A stretch of 64,000 nt of DNA, taken from positions 248,001 through 312,000 of the forward strand of contig NZ_BMTS01000008.1 in assembly GCF_014649795.1 (NCBI RefSeq), written 5' to 3'. The stretch comes from Streptomyces melanogenes. GTDB lineage: Bacteria; Actinomycetota; Actinomycetes; Streptomycetales; Streptomycetaceae. The position numbers were made by a program, and so were the translations under genes. The notes under the pieces were generated by a model that did not search any database, was not told the DNA's origin, and saw only the letters and a program-made list of their open reading frames with translations. Shown here piece after piece: positions 43,325-51,444 of the stretch (positions within the stretch are counted from its first letter, which is position 1; each line of letters begins with the position of its first letter).

Positions 43325-44334
43325 CGGGTCCCCCGCTTCGTGTAGTCCTCCAGCTTGGCGGCCGCGTCCTTGGTGATGATCTGGGGTCCGGTCAGCACCG
43401 GCAGCCCGCCGCCGAGGACGTCGCCGTTGTACTTGTAGAGCCAGAGCAGGTCCACGGCCTCGTACCCCTGGAGGTAGGGCTGCTGGTCGACGGCGAAGCC
43501 GAGGGTGCCGTCCTTGAGTTCGGCGGCGACCTTGGCGTTCAGGTCGAAGGTGTCGACCTCGGCGGAGCTGCCCGCGGAGCCCTTGGCCTTGACGGCGGTG
43601 TCCGCGAACGGCGCGCCGAGCGTGACCACCGCGTCGATGGACTTGTCCGCCTGGAGCTTGGCCTCGATGGAGGACTGCACGTCGGGCATGTTGGTGCCGG
43701 TGACGTAGAGGTTCTGCAGCTCGCCCTTGAAGGCCTTCTTGGTGCCCGCGCAGCGCTGCTCGTGGCCCACGTTGCCCTGCTCGTGCAGGACACAGAGCGC
43801 CTTCTTCTTGCCGCGCTTGTTGAGCTCCTCGCCGACGGCCTCGCCCGCGATGGTCTCGTCCTGCCCGATGTGGGTGAGCGCGCCGTACTCCTTGGACTTC
43901 TCGGAGCCCGAGTTCACCGTGATGACCGGGATACCGGCCTTGGCGGCCTTGGCGACGACGTCCTTCATGGCGTCCGGCTTGGCGAGCGTGACGACGATGC
44001 CGTCGACCTTCTGGTCGATGGCCGCCTGCACGAACTGCGCCTGCTGCTGGCCCTGGTCGCTGTGCGAGTACAGGAAGTCGATGTTGTCCTTGACGGCGGC
44101 CTGCTTGGCGCCGCTCTGGACGATGTCCCAGAAGGTGTCGCCGTCGCCCGAATGGGTGATCATGGCGATCTTCCAGCGGGGCGTGTTCACCGCCGCCTTG
44201 CCCTGCGCCGAGGCGGCCTTGCGCGCGTCCTCGGCGCGCTTGCCCCCGGTACTGCTGCATCCCACCAGGGAAGCTCCGAGCACCGCCGCCAGCACCGCGC
44301 CGATCGCGCGTACCCCTGTCCGAACCCTTGCCAC
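43321..44334 (-). CDS. Sugar-binding lipoprotein, paralog 1
   Basis: This 337-aa periplasmic-binding-protein-type 1 (RbsB-like) lipoprotein has the lipobox VLGASLVGCSS. Ligand-domain segments are MITHSGDGDTFWDIVQSGAKQ, DQKVDGIVVTLAKPDAM, PVITVNSGSEKSKEYG and DAVVTLGAPFADTAVK. The GTG at 44334 is preceded by AGGAG nine bases upstream. It is closely related to the protein encoded at 44433-45437, with the same block order and near-identical ends (KRGTR and ARGTR). It is coupled to the permease by a 4-bp overlap. Confidence 0.9.
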   Translation of the reverse strand: MARVRTGVRAIGAVLAAVLGASLVGCSSTGGKRAEDARKAASAQGKAAVNTPRWKIAMITHSGDGDTFWDIVQSGAKQAAVKDNIDFLYSHSDQGQQQAQFVQAAIDQKVDGIVVTLAKPDAMKDVVAKAAKAGIPVITVNSGSEKSKEYGALTHIGQDETIAGEAVGEELNKRGKKKALCVLHEQGNVGHEQRCAGTKKAFKGELQNLYVTGTNMPDVQSSIEAKLQADKSIDAVVTLGAPFADTAVKAKGSAGSSAEVDTFDLNAKVAAELKDGTLGFAVDQQPYLQGYEAVDLLWLYKYNGDVLGGGLPVLTGPQIITKDAAAKLEDYTKRGTR

Positions 44335-44432
44335 GACGCCGTGCTCCTCTTGCTGTACTCCCAGGTGCGTCCGGGACTGGTGCGGACCTGTCCCGGCCGC
44401 CCAAGTATGGGTCACGTGAGGTCGGCGGCGGA

Positions 44433-45437
44433 TCATCGGGTACCGCGAGCGGTGTACTTCTCCAGCGCCGGCACGTCCTTCTCGGTGACGATCGCGGGGC
44501 CGGTGAGGACCGGCCTGCCGCCGCCGATCACATTGCCGTTGGTCTTCTGGAGCCACAGTTCGTCGACCGCCAGATACCCCTGGAGATAGGGCTGCTGGTC
44601 GACCGCGAAGCCGATCTCGGCGGCCTTGAACTGCTTGATCACGGCCGCGTTGAGGTCGAAGGTGTCGACCTCGGCGGAGCTGCCCGCGTCGCCCTTGGCC
44701 TTGACCGCGGCGGCCGCGACCGGCGCGCCGAGCGTGACCACCGCGTCGATGTCCTTACCGGCCTGGAGTTTCGCCTCGATGGAGGACGTGGCGGCGGGCG
44801 TGTTGGTCCCGTCGACGTTCAGGTTCTCGACCGAGCCCTTGAAGGTCTTCTTCACCCCGGCGCACCGCTCCTCCAGCGACACGTTGCCCTGCTCGTGGAT
44901 CACGCAGACGGCCTTCTTCTTGCCGTTCGCGTTGAGCTGCTCGCCGACCGCCTCACCGGCGACGCCCTCGTCCTGCCCGATGTGGCCGAGCGCGCCGAGC
45001 TGCTTCGAGTACTGCGCACCGGAGTTGATGGTGACGACCGGGATGCCCGCCGCGACCGCCTTCTTGACGACGTCCTGGACGGCCTGGGGCTTGGCGAGGG
45101 TGACCACGATCCCGTCGACCTTCTGGTCGATGGCCGCCTGGACCAGCTGCGACTGCTGCTGGCCCTCCTTGTTGGCCGAATAGAGGAAGTCGACGTTGTC
45201 CTTGGCGGCGGCCTGTTTCGCGCCGCTCTGCACGATGTCCCAGAAGGTGTCACCCTCGCCCGAATGGGTGATCATCGCGATCTTCATCCGGGGTGTGGAG
45301 ACGCCTTTGCCGCCGCCCGAGCCGTCCTTGGTCTTCTCCTCGGAGCTCTTGCCGCCCGAGGAGCTGCATCCGGCGACCGTGAGTGCGAGGGCCGCGACGA
45401 CCGCCGTCGCCGTGGCCGCGGTGCGGGATATGCGCAT
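44433..45437 (-). CDS. Sugar-binding lipoprotein, paralog 2
   Basis: This 334-aa RbsB-like lipoprotein (lipobox LALTVAGCSSS) shares MITHSGEGDTFWDIVQSGAK, DQKVDGIVVTLAKPQAV and AVVTLGAPVAAAAVK with paralog 1, and is a tandem duplicate. It is first in the transport operon, 98 bp before paralog 1, and has its own promoter with -35 TTGACG and -10 TAGAAC at 45509-45480. The -35 region carries the 19-bp element shared with the dehydrogenase promoter. Different ligand specificities or different affinities for one sugar are both possible. Confidence 0.92.
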   Translation of the reverse strand: MRISRTAATATAVVAALALTVAGCSSSGGKSSEEKTKDGSGGGKGVSTPRMKIAMITHSGEGDTFWDIVQSGAKQAAAKDNVDFLYSANKEGQQQSQLVQAAIDQKVDGIVVTLAKPQAVQDVVKKAVAAGIPVVTINSGAQYSKQLGALGHIGQDEGVAGEAVGEQLNANGKKKAVCVIHEQGNVSLEERCAGVKKTFKGSVENLNVDGTNTPAATSSIEAKLQAGKDIDAVVTLGAPVAAAAVKAKGDAGSSAEVDTFDLNAAVIKQFKAAEIGFAVDQQPYLQGYLAVDELWLQKTNGNVIGGGRPVLTGPAIVTEKDVPALEKYTARGTR

Positions 45438-45479
45438 GGGGTCCGCCTTCCGTCCCGGCCGCCCGGTTGCGGCACGTGA

Positions 45480-45520
45480 GTTCTAGCGGCGGGCCGACAC
45501 ACCCGTCAATACTTTGTCCG
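45480..45520 (-). promoter_or_regulatory. Promoter and shared 19-bp element of the sugar transport operon
   Basis: On the minus strand CGGACAAAGTATTGACGGG (45520-45502) contains the -35 box TTGACG, followed after 18 bp by the -10-like TAGAAC (45485-45480). The 19-mer matches the one before the dehydrogenase gene (46407-46425) at 15 of 19 positions. The predicted leader is about 36 nt. GATGTACGA repeats at 45534-45542 and 45547-45555 lie just upstream. Confidence 0.65.
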
Positions 45521-45577
45521 AACATTCTTACGTGATGTACGAATGCGATGTACGAGCATGACCGACGGGCCGAGCCC

Positions 45578-46351
45578 TCACGGCCGTACGAGCAGCTGGA
45601 ACTCGAAGGCGTACCGCGACGCCCGGTAGACGTGCGTGCCGAACTCGACCGCCCGCCCGGTGTCGTCGAAGGTGGTGCGCTGCATGGTCAGCAGCGGCGC
45701 GCCCTCCGCCTCGGCGAGCAGCTCCGCCTCGGCGGCGGTCGCGGCCCGCGCCCCCACCGACTGCCGGGCGCTGTGCAGCGTGATGCCCGCGCCGCGCATC
45801 AGCCGGTACAGGCCGGTGGCCTCCAGGTGCGCGGTGTCGAGGGCGAGCAGCCCGGTCGGCAGGTAGTTGCGCAGCTGGGCCATCGGCTCGCCGTGCGCGT
45901 ACCGCAGCCGCTCCACCAGATGGACGTCGTCGCCCTCGGCCACGCCGAGCGCCGCCGCCACTTCCGCGGTGGCCGGTTCCACAGTGTTGCGCAGCACCTT
46001 GGTGGCGGGCTTCTGCCCGGCCGCCTCCAGGTCGTCGTAGAGGCTGCTCAGCTCCAGGGGGCGCTTGACCTGGCTGTGCACCACCTGGGTGCCGACTCCC
46101 CGGCGGCGCACCAGCAGGCCCTTGTCGACCAGGGCCTGGATGGCCTGGCGGACGGTGGGGCGGGACAGGCCGAGGCGGCCCGCGAGGTCGATCTCGTTGC
46201 CGAGGAGGCTGCCGGGCGTGAGGGTGCCCCGCTCGATGGCCGCCTCCAGTTGCTGGGACAGCTGGAAGTAGAGCGGGACCGGGCTGGTGCGGTCCACGCT
46301 GAGCTGGAGCGGCACGGCGGGATCCGGCACGGTTCTGGGCTGCTTGGACAC
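45578..46351 (-). CDS. GntR/HutC-family transcriptional regulator
   Basis: This 257-aa regulator has an N-terminal winged HTH (PVPLYFQLSQQLEAAIERGTLTPG, LAGRLGLSRPTVRQAIQALV, KGLLVRRRGVGTQV) and a C-terminal UTRA ligand domain (from about 95, ending FEFQLLVRP). HutC members sense small sugars, amino sugars or their phosphates. It lies between the transport operon and the divergent dehydrogenase gene, and both flanking promoters share a 19-bp element over their -35 box, which is its likely operator. The start is GTG at 46351. Confidence 0.92.
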   Translation of the reverse strand: MSKQPRTVPDPAVPLQLSVDRTSPVPLYFQLSQQLEAAIERGTLTPGSLLGNEIDLAGRLGLSRPTVRQAIQALVDKGLLVRRRGVGTQVVHSQVKRPLELSSLYDDLEAAGQKPATKVLRNTVEPATAEVAAALGVAEGDDVHLVERLRYAHGEPMAQLRNYLPTGLLALDTAHLEATGLYRLMRGAGITLHSARQSVGARAATAAEAELLAEAEGAPLLTMQRTTFDDTGRAVEFGTHVYRASRYAFEFQLLVRP

Positions 46352-46401
46352 GGGGTGAGCGTAGTGCGCGGGCCATGTTGACGGGAAGTCGTGAAGTCTG
46401 A

Positions 46402-46425
46402 TTGTCAGGACAAACTCTTGACAGG
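46402..46425 (+). promoter_or_regulatory. Promoter and putative GntR operator of the dehydrogenase gene
   Basis: The palindrome TTGTC-AG-GACAA (46402-46413) adjoins a consensus -35 TTGACA (46418-46423). The 19-mer AGGACAAACTCTTGACAGG (46407-46425) matches the transport-operon promoter element at 15/19. A weak -10 (CACCTT, 46441-46446) would start transcription at the ATG, and no Shine-Dalgarno is seen. Confidence 0.6.
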
Positions 46426-46452
46426 ACGTGCGGGCACCGTCACCTTTTGGCC

Positions 46453-47451
46453 ATGCGTATCGGACTCATCGGAACGGGACGTATCGGCTCCTTCCACGCG
46501 GAGGTACTGGCCCGCCATCCCTCGGTCAGCGAGCTCGTCGTCGCCGACGCCGACCCCGCGCGGGCCGCCGAGGCCGCGGGGCGGACCGGGGCTACGGCCG
46601 CCACGGTCGACGAGCTCTTCGCGGGCGGCCCGGACGCGGTGGTGATCGCCTCGGCGACCGCAGCGCACGCCGGTCTGATCGCCCGGGCTGCCCGGGCCGG
46701 GCTCCCCGCCTTCTGCGAGAAGCCGATCGCCCTCGACCTGGCCGGGACGCTGGCGGCCCTGGACGAGGTGGAGAGCGCGGGGACGGTCCTGCAGATCGGG
46801 TTCATGCGGCGCTTCGACGCCGGATACGCGGCGGCCCGCGCGCGGGTCCGGGCCGGTGAGCTGGGGCGGCTGCACACCGTACGGGCGGTCACCTCGGATC
46901 CGGCGCCGCCGCCCGCCGCGTATCTGCCGCTCTCCGGCGGCCTCTACCGGGACTGCCTGGTCCACGACTTCGACAGTCTGCGGTGGGTGACCGGCCGCGA
47001 GGTCGTCGAGGTGTACGCGATGGGCTCGGACGCCGGGCCCGCCATGTTCCGCGAGGCCGGGGACGTCTCCACGGCCGCGGCCCTTCTCACCCTCGACGAC
47101 GGCACCCTCGCCACGGCGACGGCGACCCGATGCAACGGCGCCGGGTACGACGTACGGATGGAGCTCGCCGGGGACCGTGACCAGCTGGCGGTGGGGCTCG
47201 GCGAGCGCACGCCGCTGACCTCGGCCGAACCCGGGGCGCCCGAGCCCGCCGGGAAGCCCTGGCCCGGCTTCCTGGAGCGGTTCGCCCCCGCCTACCGGGC
47301 CGAGCTCGACGCGTTCGTGCGAGTCGTGCGGGGCGAGCTGGCGAACCCCTGCGACGGCCGGGAGGCGCTGCACGCGCTGCGCGTCGCCGAGGCGTGCGAG
47401 CGCTCGCGGCACGAGCGCCGCCCGGTCGCCGTCGCGGAGTTCACCGACTGA
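46453..47451 (+). CDS. Gfo/Idh/MocA oxidoreductase (inositol 2-dehydrogenase-like)
   Basis: This 332-aa NAD(P)-dependent dehydrogenase has the nucleotide loop MRIGLIGTGRIGSFHAEVL and the catalytic lysine in FCEKPIALDL. The substrate-domain segments FMRRFDAGYAAARARVRAGELG, DPAPPPAAYLPLSGG and RDCLVHDFDSLRWVTG resemble myo-inositol dehydrogenases. With the neighbouring importer and kinase it suggests uptake and oxidation of an inositol- or hexose-like compound. ATG at 46453 appears leaderless. Its stop is only 3 bp from the stop of the convergent P450 gene. Confidence 0.9.
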   Translation: MRIGLIGTGRIGSFHAEVLARHPSVSELVVADADPARAAEAAGRTGATAATVDELFAGGPDAVVIASATAAHAGLIARAARAGLPAFCEKPIALDLAGTLAALDEVESAGTVLQIGFMRRFDAGYAAARARVRAGELGRLHTVRAVTSDPAPPPAAYLPLSGGLYRDCLVHDFDSLRWVTGREVVEVYAMGSDAGPAMFREAGDVSTAAALLTLDDGTLATATATRCNGAGYDVRMELAGDRDQLAVGLGERTPLTSAEPGAPEPAGKPWPGFLERFAPAYRAELDAFVRVVRGELANPCDGREALHALRVAEACERSRHERRPVAVAEFTD

Positions 47452-47454
47452 GGT

Positions 47455-48666
47455 TCACCAGCTGACCGGCAGGCTCTCCGGGCCGCGCACCAGCATCCCC
47501 GAACGCCAGGTCAGCGCCGCCGGATGGATGTCGAGCGCCAGGTCGGGACAGCGCTCCAGGAGCGAGCGGATGGCGATCCGCGCCTCCAGGCGGGCCAGCG
47601 GCGCGCCCAGGCAGTAGTGGATGCCGTGCCCGAAGGCCACATGGCCGCGGGCGTCGCGCCGGATGTCGAAGCGGGACGGCTCGGCGTACTTGGCCGGGTC
47701 GCGGTTGGCGTCGGCCATGGCGACCAGGACGAGCTGGCCGCCGCCGGGGACCACCGTCCCGGCGATGTCGACCGGCTCGGTGGTGAAGCGGTACGTCGGG
47801 GTCTCGACCGGGCCGTCGTAGCGCAGCATCTCCTCCACCGCGTTGTCGATCAGCCCGTCGAAGTCGGATCGCAGATCGGCCAGTTGATCCGGATTGCCGA
47901 GCAGTGCGAGGACGCCGTTGGAGATCAGGTTGACGGTCGTCTCGTGGCCCGCGACCAGGAGCAGCCAGGCCATGCCGAGCAGTTCGGGGCCCGACAGCCG
48001 GTCGCCGTCCTCGTCGGCCGTGGTGATCAGCGCGCTCATCAGGTCGTCGCCGGGCCGCTCGCGCTTGCTCTCCAGGAGCGCGGTCAGATACTCCGACATG
48101 GCCTTGGCGGCCGCCATCCGGTCGGCGAGGACGGGCGCGGATATGGAGGTGTTGGACCACTCGCGGAAGCTGTCCTGGTCGAGGGCGGGCACCCCGAGCA
48201 GCTCGCCGATGACGGTGATCGGCAGCGGGAAGGAGAGCGCCTCGACGAGGTCCGCCCGGCGGTCCGGCCGCTCCAGCATGGCGTCGAGCAGCGCGTCCGT
48301 CATCTCCTGGATGCGCGGGGCGAGCAGCTCGACGCGGCGCGGGGTGAACTCCCGGGTCACCAGCTTGCGCAGCCGGGTGTGGGCGGGGGCGTCGGAGCTG
48401 AGCATGGTGGTGCCGGAGGCGACCGCCTTCACCCCGAGGTCCGGGTCGGCGTTGCGCCACTCCTTGGACAGACGCGGGTCGGCGAGGGCGGCGCGACCCG
48501 CCTCGTAGCCGACGACGAGCCAGGCGTCGGCGCCCTCGGGCATCCGGACGCGGTGCACCGGGCCGCGCTCGCGCAGCCCGGCGTAGACGGAGTAGGGGTC
48601 GCGGGTGAACCCGTCGCCGAGAGCGGCGAGATCGACCACGGCGTCCTCAGTGGCTTCGCTGGTCAT
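47455..48666 (-). CDS. Cytochrome P450 (CYP107-like), paralog A
   Basis: This 403-aa P450 has AGHETT at 239-244 in the I-helix, EEMLR with Glu279 and Arg282, and heme loop FGHGIHYCLGAPLARLEARI with Cys352. It looks like an actinobacterial CYP107-type monooxygenase, which often acts on macrolides or peptides, but no biosynthetic cluster is next to it. ATG at 48666 is used; a TTG at 48669 is possible. It is closely related to the P450 at 49552-50736. No ferredoxin or reductase gene is near. Confidence 0.93.
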   Translation of the reverse strand: MTSEATEDAVVDLAALGDGFTRDPYSVYAGLRERGPVHRVRMPEGADAWLVVGYEAGRAALADPRLSKEWRNADPDLGVKAVASGTTMLSSDAPAHTRLRKLVTREFTPRRVELLAPRIQEMTDALLDAMLERPDRRADLVEALSFPLPITVIGELLGVPALDQDSFREWSNTSISAPVLADRMAAAKAMSEYLTALLESKRERPGDDLMSALITTADEDGDRLSGPELLGMAWLLLVAGHETTVNLISNGVLALLGNPDQLADLRSDFDGLIDNAVEEMLRYDGPVETPTYRFTTEPVDIAGTVVPGGGQLVLVAMADANRDPAKYAEPSRFDIRRDARGHVAFGHGIHYCLGAPLARLEARIAIRSLLERCPDLALDIHPAALTWRSGMLVRGPESLPVSW

Positions 48667-48764
48667 CAACGCAGGTCCTTTCAGGGCGTCGTGACGGAGC
48701 GGCTCACCCTAACTCTCCAGTAGCTTCGAGGGCTTCTACCCTGGTCGCAGCGAGGGGAGGCGCG

Positions 48765-49541
48765 GTGCTGAGGCGTTGGTGGTTCATGGGGGCGCTGCGT
48801 CCGGGCATGCCCGCACAGCGGACGTGGGAACCGTCGAAGGAGGAGCAGCAGCGGGTCCTCGACGAGTGGGAGACGGCCCGCGAGCGCCTGGAGCGGCTGG
48901 TGTCGGCCCGGGTCACGGCCGTCGGCGACGTGCTGCGGGCGGCCGAACTCCCGGTCGGCCGGGGCGGTCCGGACGCGCCGAGGCCCGGCGGGGACGCCCG
49001 GGACGGGCGCGACTACGCGTGGGTGCTCGACGCCTTCCAGGCCGCGGGCAAGCTCCTGGACGAGGCGGCCGACCTGCCGGACCTGGCCGCCGCCGCGGTC
49101 CTGGCCGAGCGCGCCCTGGTCAGGTTCGCCGCGCTGCACGCCCGCCGAGCGGGGCAGCCGGTGCCCAGGCCGCCCGAGCGCTGCTACTACAACCCGCTGC
49201 ACGCGGCGGCCGAGAGCGGCGGGCCGCCCGCGCGCAAGCAGCACCGGCAGCGGGCCCGGCGCCGGACCGGGCCGCGCGAGGCGGCGGCCGACCGCCGTCC
49301 CGCCTGCCCGTCCTGCCGCAAGGCGATCCTGGCGGGCCAGCAGCCGGACGTGCTGCCCGCGCTTCTCCCGGTGAAGGTGTCCCGGCTGCGCACCGCGCGG
49401 CTGCTGGTGCCGTACTACTCGGTGCCGCAGCAGTGGTCGCTGTGGTCGGTCTCGGCGTGCGGCGCGTACGGCGACGAGTGGCCGGCCCTGGTGCTGCGCG
49501 GCGAGCACCGGCGCAGGGCGGCGGCCGCCCGCAAGGCGTGA
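48765..49541 (+). CDS. Hypothetical protein with a single CxxC
   Basis: I do not recognise this 258-aa protein. It starts at GTG 48765 after a GGGGAGG ribosome-binding site and has a helical first half (EEQQRVLDEWETARERLERLV, then DYAWVLDAFQAAGKLLDEAAD). Basic ERCYYNPLHAAAESGGPPARK follows, then CPSCRKAILAGQQPDVL, which could be half of a zinc site. The second half, LLVPYYSVPQQWSLWSVSACGAYGDEWPAL, is aromatic. There is no signal peptide. It lies between the two P450 paralogs and reads opposite to both. Confidence 0.75.
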   Translation: MLRRWWFMGALRPGMPAQRTWEPSKEEQQRVLDEWETARERLERLVSARVTAVGDVLRAAELPVGRGGPDAPRPGGDARDGRDYAWVLDAFQAAGKLLDEAADLPDLAAAAVLAERALVRFAALHARRAGQPVPRPPERCYYNPLHAAAESGGPPARKQHRQRARRRTGPREAAADRRPACPSCRKAILAGQQPDVLPALLPVKVSRLRTARLLVPYYSVPQQWSLWSVSACGAYGDEWPALVLRGEHRRRAAAARKA

Positions 49542-49551
49542 GCGCCTGGCC

Positions 49552-50736
49552 TCACCAGCGCACCGGCAGATGGCGCACACCCCGGATGAGCATCCCCGGC
49601 AGCCACTCCAGCGAGCCCCCGTCCAGGGCGAGTTCGAGGCCGGGGGCGCGCTCCAGGAGCGTACGGATCGCGATGCGGCCCTCCATCCGGGCGAGCGGGG
49701 CGCCCAGGCAGTAGTGGATGCCGTGCCCGAAGCCGAGGTGGCTCTGCGGGGTGCGGCGGATGTCGAAGCGGTCCGGGTCGGGGTGGCGGGCCGGGTCGCG
49801 CCCGGCGGAGGCGAGGGCGACGAGGACGGCCGCCCCGGCGGGGATGACCGTGCCGCCGCACTCGACGGCCTCCTTGGTGAACCGGTACGTGGCGGTCTCC
49901 ACCGGGCCGTCGTAGCGCAGCATCTCCTCGATCGCGCCGTCGATCAGCCCGTCGAAGTCGGCGCGCAGCGCGGCCAGTTGCTCGGGGTGCGCGAGCAGCG
50001 CCCGTACCCCGTTGGAGATGAGGTTGACGGTGGTCTCGTGGCCCGCGACGAGGAGCAGGAAAGCCATGCCGATGAGCTCGTCCGGGGAGAGCTGGTCGCC
50101 GTCCTCGTGCCGGGTGCGGATCAGCGCGCTCATCAGGTCGTCGGCGGGGGCGGTGGCGCGCTTGTCCTCGATGAGCTGCACCAGGTAGGCGCCCATCTCC
50201 AGCATGGAGGCGTTCGTCCCGTCGTTCTCGGTGGGCGCGACGGCCTCGTTGGAGAGTCTGCGGAAGGTCTCCCGGTCCAGGTCCGGCACGCCGAGGAGCT
50301 CGCAGATGACCGTGATCGGCAGCGGGAAGGCGAACGAGTCGACCAGGTCGGCCGTGCGGCCGGGCGCGGCCAGCATGGTGTCGAGCAGCCCGTCGGTGAT
50401 CTCCTGGACGCGCGGGCGCAGCGCCGCGATCCGGCGCGAGGTGAACTCGCGGGCCACCAGCTTGCGCAGCCGGGTGTGCTGCGGCGGGTCCGAGTCCAGC
50501 ATGTTGGCGCTGACCGCGGTGAACTCGTAGTCCCCCTCGGCGATCGCCCGCCAGTCCTTGGAGAAGCGGGCGTCGGCGAGCGCGGCCCGCGCCTCGTCGT
50601 GTCCGACGATCAGCCAGACCTCGTCCGTCTCATGGGTGCGGACGCGGTGCACCGGCCCCTCGGCGCGCAGCTTCGCGTAGTACGGATACGGGTTGGCGGT
50701 GAAGTCCTCGTGGTCGCGCAGATCGACGAGCGGCAT
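49552..50736 (-). CDS. Cytochrome P450 (CYP107-like), paralog B
   Basis: This 394-aa P450 has AGHETT at 231-236, EEMLR with Glu270 and Arg273, and heme loop FGHGIHYCLGAPLARMEGRI with Cys343. It shares long blocks with the P450 at 47455-48666 (for example VNLISNGVxALL and EEMLRYDGPVET), so the two are products of duplication, now separated by one oppositely oriented gene. It has no redox partner gene. ATG at 50736 starts the typical short N-terminus. Its stop is 10 bp from the stop of the convergent hypothetical gene. Confidence 0.93.
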   Translation of the reverse strand: MPLVDLRDHEDFTANPYPYYAKLRAEGPVHRVRTHETDEVWLIVGHDEARAALADARFSKDWRAIAEGDYEFTAVSANMLDSDPPQHTRLRKLVAREFTSRRIAALRPRVQEITDGLLDTMLAAPGRTADLVDSFAFPLPITVICELLGVPDLDRETFRRLSNEAVAPTENDGTNASMLEMGAYLVQLIEDKRATAPADDLMSALIRTRHEDGDQLSPDELIGMAFLLLVAGHETTVNLISNGVRALLAHPEQLAALRADFDGLIDGAIEEMLRYDGPVETATYRFTKEAVECGGTVIPAGAAVLVALASAGRDPARHPDPDRFDIRRTPQSHLGFGHGIHYCLGAPLARMEGRIAIRTLLERAPGLELALDGGSLEWLPGMLIRGVRHLPVRW

Positions 50737-50763
50737 GCTCTGTTCCCCCTCCGGTTGTTCGAT

Positions 50764-51444
50764 TCAGCGTACGTCGCCGTCCTCGTCGAGCAGCCCGGCG
50801 TCGTGGACGAGCAGCGCGATCTGGACACGGTTGTTGAGGTCCAGCTTGGCCAGCACGCGCGAGACGTGGGTCTTCACCGTCGGCACGCTGAGGAAGAGGG
50901 CGGCGGAGATCTCCGCGTTCGACTGGCCCCGGCCGACGGCGACCGCCACCTCCCGCTCCCGCTCGGCGAGTTGCCCGATCCGCGCCCGGGCCCGGGCCGC
51001 CCGGTCGTCGGAGCCCTCCGGCGCACCCGCGACCTGGTGCATCAGCTGGCGGGTGACGGCCGGGGAGAGCACCGGCTCGCCCGCCGCCACCCGGCGTACG
51101 GCGGCGACGATCTCGGCGGGCGCGGTGTCCTTCAGGACGAACCCGGCGGCCCCCGCGCGCAGCGCCCGTACCACCTGCTCGTCGGCGTGGAAGGTGGTCA
51201 GGACGATGACCTCGGGGGCGTCGGGGCGGGCGCGCAGGGTCTCGGTGGCGGTGAGCCCGTCGACGCTGGGCATCCGGATGTCCATCAGGACCACGTCCGG
51301 GCGCAGCCGGTCGGTCAACTCCTCGACCTGGGAGCCGTCGGAGGCCTCCCCCACGATCTCCAGGTCGTCGGAGCCGCCGAGCATGAAGGTGAGTCCCGCG
51401 CGGACGAGGGGGTCGTCGTCGACGACCAGGAGGCGGATGGTCAT
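50764..51444 (-). CDS. NarL-family response regulator
   Basis: This 226-aa regulator has a receiver domain with the phospho-acceptor Asp55 (DVVLMDIRMPSVDG) and Lys in FVLKDTAP, and a C-terminal LuxR-type HTH (LAEREREVAVAVGRGQSNAEI, then LSVPTVKTHVSRVLAKLDL). It is translationally coupled to its kinase by a 4-bp overlap (ATGA) and is followed by P450 paralog B after 27 bp. A role in controlling that P450 is possible but not shown. Confidence 0.93.
   Translation of the reverse strand: MTIRLLVVDDDPLVRAGLTFMLGGSDDLEIVGEASDGSQVEELTDRLRPDVVLMDIRMPSVDGLTATETLRARPDAPEVIVLTTFHADEQVVRALRAGAAGFVLKDTAPAEIVAAVRRVAAGEPVLSPAVTRQLMHQVAGAPEGSDDRAARARARIGQLAEREREVAVAVGRGQSNAEISAALFLSVPTVKTHVSRVLAKLDLNNRVQIALLVHDAGLLDEDGDVR

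Noticed and set aside
47449..47457. Terminator between the dehydrogenase and P450 paralog A
   Set aside because: Only 3 bp separate the two stop codons and I could find no stable hairpin there. Termination must occur inside the opposing coding regions.
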